Assembly (NCBI GenBank): GCA_020049415.1 | Contig: JAIFKV010000012.1 | Coordinates: 1-64,000 of the forward strand | Direction: 5' to 3' | Source of the DNA: Betaproteobacteria bacterium | GTDB taxonomy: Bacteria > Pseudomonadota > Gammaproteobacteria > Burkholderiales > Thiobacillaceae | Length of the DNA: 64,000 nucleotides | In this document: positions 47,821 to 56,811 of the stretch, piece after piece | Numbering within the stretch: position 1 is the first letter of the stretch | Layout of the letters: each line of letters begins with the position of its first letter | Made by a program: the position numbers and the translations under genes | Notes under the pieces: model-generated | Database searches by the model: none | Told to the model about the DNA's origin: nothing | The model's input: only the letters and a program-made list of their open reading frames with translations

Positions 47821-49602
47821 TCAGGCGGTCTGCTCGTATTCCAGCATCATCTTCTCGAAGTCACTTGGAATGGCCGCGATCTTGACTTTCAGCGCAGCGA
47901 TGTCTTCAGAAGTATGCTGACTCTTCCAGCGCCGCGCCTGGGTCATCAACGGCATTTGAATCAGTCTGCGCGCAGGCGCGCCAAGCTTCACCAGTTTCAT
48001 GCCCTGATGGAAGATTTCCAGCATGGCGGCAAGCAGCGCGTACTGTTTTTCCGGTGAAGCAAAACTGTCGATTTCATCAATCGCCGACTGCTGCAACAAG
48101 CCTTCCTTGATCAAACCGGCGGCTTCCAGCGTCCAGCGCTGTTCGCTGGACAACGCCTCGACGCCGACCAGATTGACGATGCGCTGAAGTTCTTCCGATG
48201 CGGCCAACAGGTCGAGCGCTTCGGCGCGCGCGGCTTCCCAGTTCGGGTCGACATTCTCCGCCCACCACTTGGCGGCGGAGCCGATATAACCGGAGAAGCT
48301 TTCCAGCCAGTCCACCGAGGGATAGTGACGCGCGTCGGCGAGCTCTTTCGACAACGCCCAGAATGTCTGGATGATCTCTTTGGTGTGACTGGTGACCGGT
48401 TCGGAAAAATCGCCGCCGGGCGGAGAAACCGCACCAATCAAGGTAACCGAACCATGCCCGCCGGAAAGCGTTTCCACCCGTCCGGCGCGCTCATAGAACG
48501 CCGCCAAACGTGAGCCCAGGTAGGCGGGATAGCCTTCTTCCACCGGCATCTGGCCAAGACGCCCGGCCACTTCGCGCAGCGCTTCCGCCCAGCGACTGGT
48601 GGAGTCGGCCACCATCACCACATCAAGCCCCTGGTCGCGGAAATACTCGGCCAAAGTGATGCCGACATAGACCGAGGCTTCACGCGCCACCACCGGCATA
48701 TTCGAGGTATTCGCCACCAACAGCGTCCGCTCCATCAGCGGTCGGCCGGTATGCGGGTCTTTCAACTCGGGCATGAATTCGAGCACGTCGGTAAGTTCGT
48801 TACCACGTTCGCCACATCCCACGTAAATGACGATTTCGGCGTTGCACCAACGCGCAATCTGCTGCTGCAACATGGTCTTGCCTGCGCCGAACGGGCCGGG
48901 AATCGCCGCTTTGCCACCTTTCAACAACGGGTAGAAAGTATCCAGAATGCGTTGACCGGTAATCAACGGCGCCACGGCGTGATCGCGTTGCCGGAAAGGT
49001 CGCGGCGTGCGCACCGGCCAGCGGTGAAACAACTGCAGCTTCTCGATTTGGCCGCTGTTTTTCCCCTCGACCAAGCGCATGCGGCCAATCGCTTCTTCAA
49101 TCGTGTAATCGCCTTCCGGGGCCAATTCCAACAATTCCCCATGCAGCAATGGCGGCACCATGATGCGGTGCAAAATGGATTCGGTTTCCTGCACCGTACC
49201 CAATATATCGCCACCAGAAAGCATGGCGCCCGCGCGCCGACTTGGCTCCGGCACAAAACGCCAGCGTTTGTCACGCGGCAAAGAGGGCACCGCCACACCG
49301 CGCGCCATCCGATCGCCACTCTGCTCCCAGACAGCCTGCAACGGTCGCTGTACACCATCGAAGATGGCGCCGAGAAGTCCCGGGCCGAGTTCAACAGACA
49401 GCGGCCAGCCCAGTCCATGGGCTTCTTCGCCCGGACGCAGGCCGGCAGTATCTTCATAAAGCTGCGCCAGCGCGGTGTTGCCGTCACGGCCGATCACCTC
49501 GCCGACCAAACCCAGTCGCCCTACCCGCACCTGCTCGCCGAGTACCGTTTCCGGCAGTTCAAGCTTGACCAGGGGGCCGTTGATTTCGAGAATTTTGCCC
49601 AT
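47821..49602 (-). CDS. atpA: V/A-type ATPase catalytic subunit A
   Basis: Subunit A hydrolyses or synthesises ATP. The 593-residue protein has the Walker A GPFGAGKT (236-243), the bulge (non-homologous) region at about 110-200, YVGCGERGNELTDVL, VADSTSRWAEALREVAGRLGQMP and PPGGDFSEPVT. An AGGAA ribosome site precedes ATG 49602. All catalytic motifs are intact. The length is near that of archaeal and bacterial A subunits. Confidence 0.98.
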   Translation of the reverse strand: MGKILEINGPLVKLELPETVLGEQVRVGRLGLVGEVIGRDGNTALAQLYEDTAGLRPGEEAHGLGWPLSVELGPGLLGAIFDGVQRPLQAVWEQSGDRMARGVAVPSLPRDKRWRFVPEPSRRAGAMLSGGDILGTVQETESILHRIMVPPLLHGELLELAPEGDYTIEEAIGRMRLVEGKNSGQIEKLQLFHRWPVRTPRPFRQRDHAVAPLITGQRILDTFYPLLKGGKAAIPGPFGAGKTMLQQQIARWCNAEIVIYVGCGERGNELTDVLEFMPELKDPHTGRPLMERTLLVANTSNMPVVAREASVYVGITLAEYFRDQGLDVVMVADSTSRWAEALREVAGRLGQMPVEEGYPAYLGSRLAAFYERAGRVETLSGGHGSVTLIGAVSPPGGDFSEPVTSHTKEIIQTFWALSKELADARHYPSVDWLESFSGYIGSAAKWWAENVDPNWEAARAEALDLLAASEELQRIVNLVGVEALSSEQRWTLEAAGLIKEGLLQQSAIDEIDSFASPEKQYALLAAMLEIFHQGMKLVKLGAPARRLIQMPLMTQARRWKSQHTSEDIAALKVKIAAIPSDFEKMMLEYEQTA

Positions 49603-49692
49603 TTGTGTTTCCTAATTGTGCGGGGTCAAGGGACCGCGCTTCGGCTTTCATCCATGAATGCCGATAACAGCGCCCAATCCCCCTACACTTGA

Positions 49693-50343
49693 TCAACCAT
49701 GAACCAACGTACCCAAATCCGGGGCGCTGGCGAAAAGCCTTTCCATCGCTACTCTGGCCAACTCATCGGCGAGGCGTGATTGACGCGCTTCGAATGTCTG
49801 ATCCAGCTGTGCGCGGTTATCGGCCATCAGAACGCGCAAACCTCCTTCGCTCGGGTGGCTATGGCTTTTCAACATTACGCTGCGACCAGGCGCCGCCCGA
49901 GCAGTCAGTTCGCTCCAGACAGTTGCCAGAATCTTGCCATCATCGCGCCGCACTTCGACTACCAGATCACCCGCTGGCAGCGCTTGCGCGGCGGCGGCAA
50001 GCCATTGTTCGAGCACACCCAGGTAGGCGGCCTGGTCATTAACCAGCGCCTTGAACGCCTGCTTGACGCTGGCCAGAGTGGCCTCCGTCAGCGCCCAACG
50101 CAATCGATCCAGATCAGACGCCAGACGCGTTTCCGCCGCCTGCGTTTGCCTCCGTACCATGCGTTCGGCCTCGGCCTTGGCGGCCAACACCTCGCGGTCC
50201 TCGGCCAACTTCAACTTCTCGGCCGATTCTGCCAGGATGCGCGTTCGCACCGCTTCTGCGTTCTGACGCTGTTCACGTGCAAGTGTCTCGGCCTGACGCA
50301 ACAGCGCCGACTCGAGTTGAGTGACTTGGGTATCGGTATCCAT
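49693..50343 (-). CDS. atpE: V/A-type ATPase subunit E (peripheral stalk)
   Basis: Subunit E forms the peripheral stalk with subunit H/G. The 216-residue protein has a long charged N-terminal helix (AETLAREQRQNAEAVRTRILAESAEKL) and a globular C-terminal half. The sequence is diverged, so position between subunits F and A is a main argument. The 90-bp gap to subunit A has no clear hairpin. Confidence 0.85.
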   Translation of the reverse strand: MDTDTQVTQLESALLRQAETLAREQRQNAEAVRTRILAESAEKLKLAEDREVLAAKAEAERMVRRQTQAAETRLASDLDRLRWALTEATLASVKQAFKALVNDQAAYLGVLEQWLAAAAQALPAGDLVVEVRRDDGKILATVWSELTARAAPGRSVMLKSHSHPSEGGLRVLMADNRAQLDQTFEARQSRLADELARVAMERLFASAPDLGTLVHG

Positions 50344-50362
50344 TTTTGTTACCTGTAAGCGC

Positions 50363-50719
50363 TTATTTCAAAGCTTCCGGACCCAATACGGCACGCACCA
50401 CGTCATCGACGGCAGGTGCGTAATCGTAGGGAGCGGCCAACGGCGGCAATTCGGTGACGACGATGCGTCCGCCTTCATTACGCAAGCGGTCCAGCCAATG
50501 ACCGCCGGTTCGCGCAAGGTGCGATTCGAGCAGTACCAGCGCTTCGTCGCCGCTTTTCACCAGCAACCCGAGCACTTCTTCTACCTTGGCCGGATCTGCA
50601 TCCGCATACACTTCAGCGCCGATCAGACTGAAGCCATCGGCCAAGCCAGCACTGCCCAATACCACCAGGCGCGCGCTGCCGACAAGGGTTTCCATCTCTC
50701 GACGATCCGAGCTTGACAT
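50363..50719 (-). CDS. atpF: V/A-type ATPase subunit F
   Basis: This 118-residue protein has the Rossmann-like F-subunit pattern: VVLGSAGLADGFSLIGAEVYADADPAKVEEVLGLLVKSGDEALVLLESHLAR (region), then GRIVVTELPPL. Subunit F binds the shaft subunit D and may regulate hydrolysis. It lies between the c-ring gene (24 bp) and subunit E (19 bp). Confidence 0.88.
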   Translation of the reverse strand: MSSSDRREMETLVGSARLVVLGSAGLADGFSLIGAEVYADADPAKVEEVLGLLVKSGDEALVLLESHLARTGGHWLDRLRNEGGRIVVTELPPLAAPYDYAPAVDDVVRAVLGPEALK

Positions 50720-50743
50720 CTGGTTTGGCCTTAAACCCGGCGC

Positions 50744-51184
50744 TTACAGCTTGCCGAGCAGCAAAATGGACATCACCAAGCCGTAAATTGCGATACCTTC
50801 GGCAAGTCCCATGTAAATAAGCGTGCGGCCAAACATTTCCGGTTTTTCCGCGATGACCGCCAGTGAAGCCGAGCCGATCGGACCAAGCGCGATAGCGGCG
50901 CCAATTGCCGCCAAACCGGTTGGCAAACCAACGCCCAACAGTGCCAGGCCCTGTCCTAGAGAAATTTCGGCCGCAGCGCCGGCAACCTGTTCCGCCGCCA
51001 TCACATCACCGATACCGAGCAGCATTGCACCAGCCATCCCCATCCCGAACAGCATCACATTAGCCAGCATACCTCCCTTGAGCCAGGCCGGAGTCGGCAT
51101 TCGACGCGGTTTAATTTCCAGCCAAAAACCTGCGCCTATGGTCGCCACTACCGACAACCCCATCAATGCGATCAGCCAACTCAT
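50744..51184 (-). CDS. atpK: V/A-type ATPase proteolipid subunit K (c-ring)
   Basis: Subunit K makes the rotating membrane ring. The 146-residue protein has about four hydrophobic stretches (5-22, 37-60, 77-102 and 119-142). The ion-binding glutamate is Glu129 in GLAEGIAIYGLV. The first hairpin has no matching carboxylate, so one site per subunit is expected. The Gln/Thr/PETQ signature of sodium-type V-ATPases is not visible, so protons are the likelier coupling ion (inference). A strong AAGGAG ribosome site precedes the ATG, as expected for the most abundant subunit. Confidence 0.93.
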   Translation of the reverse strand: MSWLIALMGLSVVATIGAGFWLEIKPRRMPTPAWLKGGMLANVMLFGMGMAGAMLLGIGDVMAAEQVAGAAAEISLGQGLALLGVGLPTGLAAIGAAIALGPIGSASLAVIAEKPEMFGRTLIYMGLAEGIAIYGLVMSILLLGKL

Positions 51185-51238
51185 CTTTTTCTCCTTGACG
51201 TAAAAAACGTAAACCCAAAATTAAATTGCAATCCGCGA

Positions 51239-53134
51239 TCAAACCTTGCTCCGCTCAGTTTCCAGACGCAGTGGCACAAATTCGATGCCATCGCCGCTGA
51301 AAAAGCGCGAGAAACCCTCGTAATACATCAGACGCAATGCCTGGATGGCGACAATGCCACCTTCCAGCACAATGATGACGACATTACCCAGTGCGATAGT
51401 GAACCAGTGTCCAGCGACTGACAGCCCAGCCGCCAAAGTGAAAATCGCCAACGCCAGCGCAACGTGGTTGAGGCTGAATGCGGCAACGCGCATGAATGAG
51501 AGGGTGTTGGAAAACAGGTTGATACCCGTTTCCAAGGTTTCGATAGCGGTCACCAGAATACGCTCGCCAAGCCCCGCTTTAGCTTCATACCACTTGAAGC
51601 CAGCCACAATGACAATGCCGAAAATGGCCAGCATCCAAGCCGGTTGCGCCACATCAGCAGCGCCAGCAACGCTGGCCAGACCGCCGACCGCACCCAGATA
51701 AAATATCAGTCCGGCCAGACCGGTAGAATCGAACACCGCTTCGGCACGATGTCCTGCCACCCATTTATTGCGTGCGTTGACCAACAAGGTAAAGACGATG
51801 AAAGCGACACCAAAAGCGACCGCCACGCTCAACACATAAACAGGGTTGTGCAGCGGTGAAAGCCAGACTGGCTGAATGATGTCTTCATAACCAAAGATGC
51901 TGCCGTAGAGCATGCCAAACAGCATTGAAACAACACCTGCCGAGGCGCCCACCCAGGAAAAGCGACCAAGCTTGCGCGCAAAAAGTATCGAGAGTAACAA
52001 GATGATGCCGCCATGGCCGACATCGCCGAACATTGCGCCAAACAGCAGCAGATAAGTAAAAGCGAAGGGCAGGGCCGGATCAAATTCGCCATAACGTGGG
52101 ACGCCATAGCTCTTGACCAATGGCACAAACGGTTTGAGCCAACCCGGATAGCGTACCAGTGAGGGCACATCGGCCGCCTCATGCGGATCCGGTTGGCGCG
52201 CTTCCATCCAGTAGCGGCCGTGAAATCTGGTTTCCAGAGTCGCGCGTAAGGCGTTAAGTTGGCGACGTGGTATCCAGCCAGCCAATGCGGCCAGACCGCC
52301 TTTACCTCGCACACCAGCAAGCGCAGCCTCGGCCAGCGGGCGGGCCAAGGCGACACGCAAACGAGCTTCATTCAGGCGCGGCGCAAAATTCTCCCGCAGC
52401 GCCCCCATGACATCGCATTCCGCACCGGAAAGCTGGGAGATACGAATACGCTCCGCTTCCAGCCAACTCCGGGCCGCCTGCGGATGCGTGCGCAATTCTT
52501 CCGGCACCGGCAACTCACGCCAACCGGCTTGCGCCAACAGACCACGCACTTCTTCCTGGCGGCCGCGCGGACCAGCGATGACCGCAAATACCTGATCGCC
52601 AACATGATCGAATTGGGTCACCAATGTGCCGGTCATCGACAGCGCTTCGGAAACACGTTTGAGGCCGTTCGCCGGTAGACTGCCGATATTGACAGACAAC
52701 AAACTGTCCTGGCGCAGCAAATGCGCCAGATCGACGTTCAAACGCTCCAGTTTGCTTAGTGTTTCTTCCAATGAATCAAGATGTTTGCTTTCATCCGCGA
52801 TCCGTTCTTCACCTTCATGGCAAGCCAAGCAAGCGCTCCACACTTCTTTCAGCCAGACATTCAGTTCCTGCAGGTCGGCCAGAGACGGCGCTGCCGCATC
52901 GGCGGGCACTACCAACGTGCTGGAATTGCCGCATTGCTCAAGCAATTTGGAGAGCCGGCTTTCCGCATCCAGCCAGGCTTCTCGATACGCCTCGGCGGGT
53001 GACTCGCCAAGCCCATCCGGCGACCCGGAAGTAGGATTGAAAACGCCAAAGCGCGCCAACTCGAGCGCGGCATCGGGCGCTTCGGAAGCGAGTATCAGCA
53101 GTTGAATCTTGAGCAGCGGTTCGGCCCGTAACAT
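51239..53134 (-). CDS. atpI: V/A-type ATPase subunit I (a subunit, stator)
   Basis: Subunit I forms the ion half-channels. The start is ATG 53134, whose first base is shared with the stop of subunit C (TGATG); a GTG 3 bp upstream is in frame. In the 631-residue protein the first about 330 residues are cytoplasmic, with coiled-coil parts. About seven membrane helices follow, including LLFGAMFGDVGHGGIILLLS and FSNTLSFMRVAAFSLNHVALALA, which carries the conserved arginine (SFMRV) of the channel. Confidence 0.95.
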   Translation of the reverse strand: MLRAEPLLKIQLLILASEAPDAALELARFGVFNPTSGSPDGLGESPAEAYREAWLDAESRLSKLLEQCGNSSTLVVPADAAAPSLADLQELNVWLKEVWSACLACHEGEERIADESKHLDSLEETLSKLERLNVDLAHLLRQDSLLSVNIGSLPANGLKRVSEALSMTGTLVTQFDHVGDQVFAVIAGPRGRQEEVRGLLAQAGWRELPVPEELRTHPQAARSWLEAERIRISQLSGAECDVMGALRENFAPRLNEARLRVALARPLAEAALAGVRGKGGLAALAGWIPRRQLNALRATLETRFHGRYWMEARQPDPHEAADVPSLVRYPGWLKPFVPLVKSYGVPRYGEFDPALPFAFTYLLLFGAMFGDVGHGGIILLLSILFARKLGRFSWVGASAGVVSMLFGMLYGSIFGYEDIIQPVWLSPLHNPVYVLSVAVAFGVAFIVFTLLVNARNKWVAGHRAEAVFDSTGLAGLIFYLGAVGGLASVAGAADVAQPAWMLAIFGIVIVAGFKWYEAKAGLGERILVTAIETLETGINLFSNTLSFMRVAAFSLNHVALALAIFTLAAGLSVAGHWFTIALGNVVIIVLEGGIVAIQALRLMYYEGFSRFFSGDGIEFVPLRLETERSKV

Positions 53135-54162
53135 CACATCACCTCAAGTGGCATGCGTTGCAAGGCGAAACGAATATCGGCGCCAGGCAATCCAAGATGG
53201 CGGCCGCGCAGCAAAGCACGCACAGCGCGTAAATCACGTTCACGTAACAGCATGTAAGCAAAAGCGCGACTGATCGCCGGGGCATTGGAACGCATGACTT
53301 TTAACGCATGTTCCGCAGCAGTCCGTTCCATGATCGAAAATACACTAGGGATATCCGGCGCCGAGGCAAGTCGATCGTGCCAGTCTTGTGGCAACGCTGC
53401 CAACACGGCTTCCAGACTGCCCATGGCGGCAAGTTCGCGCAGACGGACGCCGGTCAAACTGTAATTCGAACCGACCAGCAAGAAATAAACCTGGGCAGGC
53501 GGGAGGTTGTAGTTGAAACGATAACGCAACAGCCAAAGCAGATTGATACGGTCTATCAAATGTGCCATCAGTGTACGAAAACCGGGACCAGCACATTTTT
53601 CAAGCGGCTGAGCGCGCTTGACGACGCCCTCGTAATAGCCGCGATCAAGCGATGCATCCAAGCTGAAAGGATCGTGACTAAGTTCAAAAGCGCGCCGGAC
53701 ATGACGCACGATACTGGCATAGGGTCCCGCTTCGAGTCGGCGCAACAATTCACCCACATCCTCTGCATGCGCCAGGTCTTGATTATCCAGTCGCCCGAAC
53801 GAACCCATCGGTGTCAGATGCGAGAGCAGCGCGGCAGGCCGTTCGCCCGTCATCTTGCCACGCAGCAAAGTCTTGACATTGCTGACCTCGAATCGCGCTG
53901 TCCAATAGATCAAAAAATTGCGCGCTTCGCCGGTAAGCGGACGAATGAGAACTCGGGTTTCATCCAGTGTCTGCGCGATGATGCGCTGTTCCAGCGAGAG
54001 CAGGTCCTGGCTATGAAAGCCCGCCGCTAATTGGGGCAATCCCCGTTCATCGAGCAGGGAGGCAATTTCGGCATCGGGCGCGCGCAGCAAAGCGTCAAAG
54101 TTTTCAGCCTGCCAAAGCCTTTCAGCGTAAAGGCTGACACGCGTATTGAGATAGGCGGACAA
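53134..54162 (-). CDS. atpC: V/A-type ATPase subunit C (d-type, rotor cap)
   Basis: Subunit C caps the c-ring and links it to the shaft. The 342-residue helical protein begins MSAYLNTRVSLYAERLW, and contains ALLRGKMTGERPAAL, LSHDPFSLDASLDRGYYEG and INLLWLLRYRFNYNLPP, typical of V/A C (d-like) subunits. It lies 23 bp after subunit H and overlaps subunit I. Confidence 0.93.
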   Translation of the reverse strand: MSAYLNTRVSLYAERLWQAENFDALLRAPDAEIASLLDERGLPQLAAGFHSQDLLSLEQRIIAQTLDETRVLIRPLTGEARNFLIYWTARFEVSNVKTLLRGKMTGERPAALLSHLTPMGSFGRLDNQDLAHAEDVGELLRRLEAGPYASIVRHVRRAFELSHDPFSLDASLDRGYYEGVVKRAQPLEKCAGPGFRTLMAHLIDRINLLWLLRYRFNYNLPPAQVYFLLVGSNYSLTGVRLRELAAMGSLEAVLAALPQDWHDRLASAPDIPSVFSIMERTAAEHALKVMRSNAPAISRAFAYMLLRERDLRAVRALLRGRHLGLPGADIRFALQRMPLEVM

Positions 54163-54185
54163 AATAGGTGACCAGTTGGCCGAAT

Positions 54186-54503
54186 TCAGATGGTGGGATC
54201 GAGCAACAGGCTCAGCGCGGCGTCGACTGCTTCTTGCTCATGCCGACTTGCCATACTGCGCAGGTTTCGTTGCCGTTCTTCATATTTTCGCGTGAGTTCC
54301 GCAGCGGCCTGTTCGGCGCGACCATGCGCTTCTTTCAAGAAGGGTGCGCGCAAGCTGGCTCGATTCGCCTCGAAGCGGGCTTCTGCTTGATGCACCCCGG
54401 CCAAAGCCTGATCGAGCATGCTTTGCCGTTCATGGCTGGCCGCTTCGATGATTGATTGGGCGCGCGCTTCTGCTTCCAGCAGCCGTTTGAGTTGGTCTTC
54501 CAT
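54186..54503 (-). CDS. V/A-type ATPase subunit H/G (peripheral stalk)
   Basis: This 105-residue protein is a single long charged helix (EAEARAQSIIEAASHERQ, then AEARFEANRASLRAPFLKEAHGRAEQAAAELTRKYEERQ in part) as in peripheral-stalk G/H subunits, which pair with E. It is the first gene of the ATPase set. Only 66 bp separate it from the hydrogenase large subunit gene upstream. Confidence 0.82.
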   Translation of the reverse strand: MEDQLKRLLEAEARAQSIIEAASHERQSMLDQALAGVHQAEARFEANRASLRAPFLKEAHGRAEQAAAELTRKYEERQRNLRSMASRHEQEAVDAALSLLLDPTI

Positions 54504-54533
54504 TTTCCGATTACTCGCTTGAAATCCTGTCCG

Positions 54534-54554
54534 CAGCGCCCCGACGGGGCGCTG
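54534..54554 (-). other. GC-rich hairpin between hynL and the V-ATPase genes
   Basis: A perfect 9-bp stem (cagcgcccc / ggggcgctg, 3-nt loop) sits in the 66-bp gap. On the transcribed (minus) strand no T-tract follows, so it is more likely a processing or stability element than a full intrinsic terminator. Confidence 0.55.
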
Positions 54555-54569
54555 AGTTGTTGCACCTGC

Positions 54570-56345
54570 TTACTTCACTTTTACCTGGATCAGTTCCTCT
54601 CCATCCGGATCGGTGACATGCACTGCGCAAGCAAGACACGGATCGAATGAGTGGATAGTACGAAGTATCTCGAGAGGCTGCTTGGGATCATGCATGACAT
54701 GGTTGTGCTCAAGCGCGGCCTCGTAGGCACCAGGTTGCCCCAGCGTATCCCGCGGACCCGCGTTCCAGGTGCTAGGCACGACGGCTTGGTAATTACTGAT
54801 TTTGCCATCATCAATGTTGATCCAATGACTCAGGCCACCACGTGGCGCCTCCAGCAAACCGACACCATGCATGTGCTTCGGCCAGGTGGCGGGATCCCAA
54901 TACTGATCATTGAACGTACGAACTTCCCCGGCCTTGATGTTGGCCATCAAGCTATCGAACCAGCCCTGCATGCCATCCGCCAGAATCTTCGATTCCAGCG
55001 TCCGCGCCGCAGTCCGCCCCAATGTCGAGAACAACGCAGTGACCGGCACATCAAGCGTTCTCAGGGTGTAGTCAACCAGTTCCTTGGTTTGCTTGTGGCC
55101 AGTGGCGTACATCATCAGAACACGCGCCAAAGGCCCCACTTCCATCGGCTTGCCTTGCCAGCGCGGCGATTTCAGCCAAGAGTATTTCTTCTCGATATCA
55201 AGGTGCTCGTATGGCGGTTTCGGACCGGTATAGTTGAGTTCGGTCTCGCCCTTGAACGGGTGCAGCCCTTGCGCATCACCCTGGCTGTACTTGTACCAAG
55301 AGTGATTGATGAATTCCTGAATCTCGTTATCCGCGTCCAGATCGATCGGATGAATTTTACTCAGGTCTTTATTAAGGATGACACCGCGCGGAATCATGTA
55401 GGAATCGGTATCCCAGAAACTCTTCGACGGCAGATCACCAAACGAGAGGAAATTGCCGCCCGTGTCACCAATGCCACCCCAGTCTTTGTAGAACCCGGCA
55501 ATAGCCAGCGTGTCTGGTACATAGACTTGGTCGACAAAGTCGCGCATTTGCTTGATGACGTTCTGCACCGTTTGCAGGCCGACCATATTAACCGCGGTGC
55601 CGGATTGCCCGCCGACCTTGTTCTCGACTGCGGTATGCACTGAAATAGCCGAAGGCACGCCGCCGACGACAAAGTTGGGATGCGGGTTCTTGCCGCCGAA
55701 GATGGCATGCAGCTTGACCACATCACGCTGCCAGGCAAGTGCTTCAAGATAATGTGCAACCGCCATCAGGTTGGCTTCCGGTGGCAGTTTGTAAGCGGGG
55801 TGCCCCCAGTAGGCATTGGAGAATATCCCCAACTGACCTTGATCGACGAAGGCCTGGACTTTTTTCTGCACGTCCGCGAAGTAACCTGGCGAAGACTTGG
55901 AATAGCTAGAAATACTTTGCGCCAGCGCCGAAGTCGCCTTTGGATCAGCCTTCAAAGCGGAAACGACATCCACCCAATCCAGAGCATGCAGGTGGTAAAA
56001 ATGCATGACGTGGTCATGCACATACTGTGCGGCGACCATTAAATTACGGATCAATTCTGCATTCTGCGGAATGGTGTAGGTCGGAATGGCGCGATGCAAA
56101 GCATCTTCTACCGAACGCACCGAGGCCAGTCCATGCACCAAGGTGCAAACACCGCAGATACGCTGAGCAAATGCCCAAGCATCACGCGGATCGCGGCCCT
56201 TCAGAATGATCTCTATACCGCGCACCATGGTGCCGGCAGAGTAAGCGCTGGTGATTTTACCGTTGGCATCGGTTTCCGCCTCGATACGCAGGTGACCCTC
56301 GATGCGGGTAATCGGATCAACGACGATGCGTTGTGCTGTGCTCAT
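54570..56345 (-). CDS. hynL: NiFe hydrogenase large subunit (group 1e, Isp type)
   Basis: This subunit holds the NiFe active site for H2 oxidation. The 591-residue protein has the L1 motif RICGVCTLVHG (Cys64, Cys67) and L2 motif DPCLACAVH near the C-terminus (Cys570, Cys573, His576). The last 15 residues after His576 form the extension that the maturation endopeptidase removes. Early residues VVDPITRIEGHLRIE are typical of group 1. The gene is separated from hynS by isp1, isp2 and a 148-aa ORF, the hallmark order of Isp hydrogenases. An AAGGA ribosome site precedes ATG 56345. Confidence 0.96.
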   Translation of the reverse strand: MSTAQRIVVDPITRIEGHLRIEAETDANGKITSAYSAGTMVRGIEIILKGRDPRDAWAFAQRICGVCTLVHGLASVRSVEDALHRAIPTYTIPQNAELIRNLMVAAQYVHDHVMHFYHLHALDWVDVVSALKADPKATSALAQSISSYSKSSPGYFADVQKKVQAFVDQGQLGIFSNAYWGHPAYKLPPEANLMAVAHYLEALAWQRDVVKLHAIFGGKNPHPNFVVGGVPSAISVHTAVENKVGGQSGTAVNMVGLQTVQNVIKQMRDFVDQVYVPDTLAIAGFYKDWGGIGDTGGNFLSFGDLPSKSFWDTDSYMIPRGVILNKDLSKIHPIDLDADNEIQEFINHSWYKYSQGDAQGLHPFKGETELNYTGPKPPYEHLDIEKKYSWLKSPRWQGKPMEVGPLARVLMMYATGHKQTKELVDYTLRTLDVPVTALFSTLGRTAARTLESKILADGMQGWFDSLMANIKAGEVRTFNDQYWDPATWPKHMHGVGLLEAPRGGLSHWINIDDGKISNYQAVVPSTWNAGPRDTLGQPGAYEAALEHNHVMHDPKQPLEILRTIHSFDPCLACAVHVTDPDGEELIQVKVK

Positions 56346-56361
56346 GGTCTGTGTCCTTGGC

Positions 56362-56808
56362 TTACTTATTCAAAAACGCTTCGAGGATACGATATTGCGT
56401 CTCGGCTTCGCGGTTTTCAGTACCTTCTCCGGTAGCGATGGTCTCGCTCATGCGCGCCATGCGCGCTTGCATGGCAGCTTCCCAGGCAAGGTTGGCACCC
56501 GCCTCGGCGGGTTGCACGCAGGCGGTCGCGGCCTTGGAAACGAAATGTCCAGCCTGAACGGCCCAGTCGCACTCCCTGCCACATTGAGTGTAACTCTCTA
56601 CGCCGGCGGTCTTGGCCGCCTGGTACATGGCGGCGAGTTCAGGATCGCTGATATCAGGCCGCTTGGCGGAAATCACCGCACCCGCCACCCGCGGATCGGA
56701 ACTCAGGGGCAGCACGCTTTCGGTGAAAAGCGCCGCAACCTGGCGCTGCTGAATGGTAGAGAGACCCTGCAGCACGGTCTTCAATTCACTGTCATTGCTG
56801 ATTGCCAT
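56362..56808 (-). CDS. Unrecognised 148-aa protein inside the hydrogenase operon
   Basis: I do not recognise this family. The 148-residue product MAISNDSELKTVLQ.. has no signal peptide or membrane segment and is mostly helical. Three cysteines, Cys76 and Cys80 (CGREC) and Cys97, with His88 nearby, could bind metal or form a disulfide. It has its own ribosome site (GGAG), starts 3 bp after the isp2 stop and ends 16 bp before hynL. This placement argues for a role as an assembly chaperone for HynL or as an extra subunit linking HynL and Isp2. Both are inference. Confidence 0.75.
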   Translation of the reverse strand: MAISNDSELKTVLQGLSTIQQRQVAALFTESVLPLSSDPRVAGAVISAKRPDISDPELAAMYQAAKTAGVESYTQCGRECDWAVQAGHFVSKAATACVQPAEAGANLAWEAAMQARMARMSETIATGEGTENREAETQYRILEAFLNK

Positions 56809-56811
56809 GGC

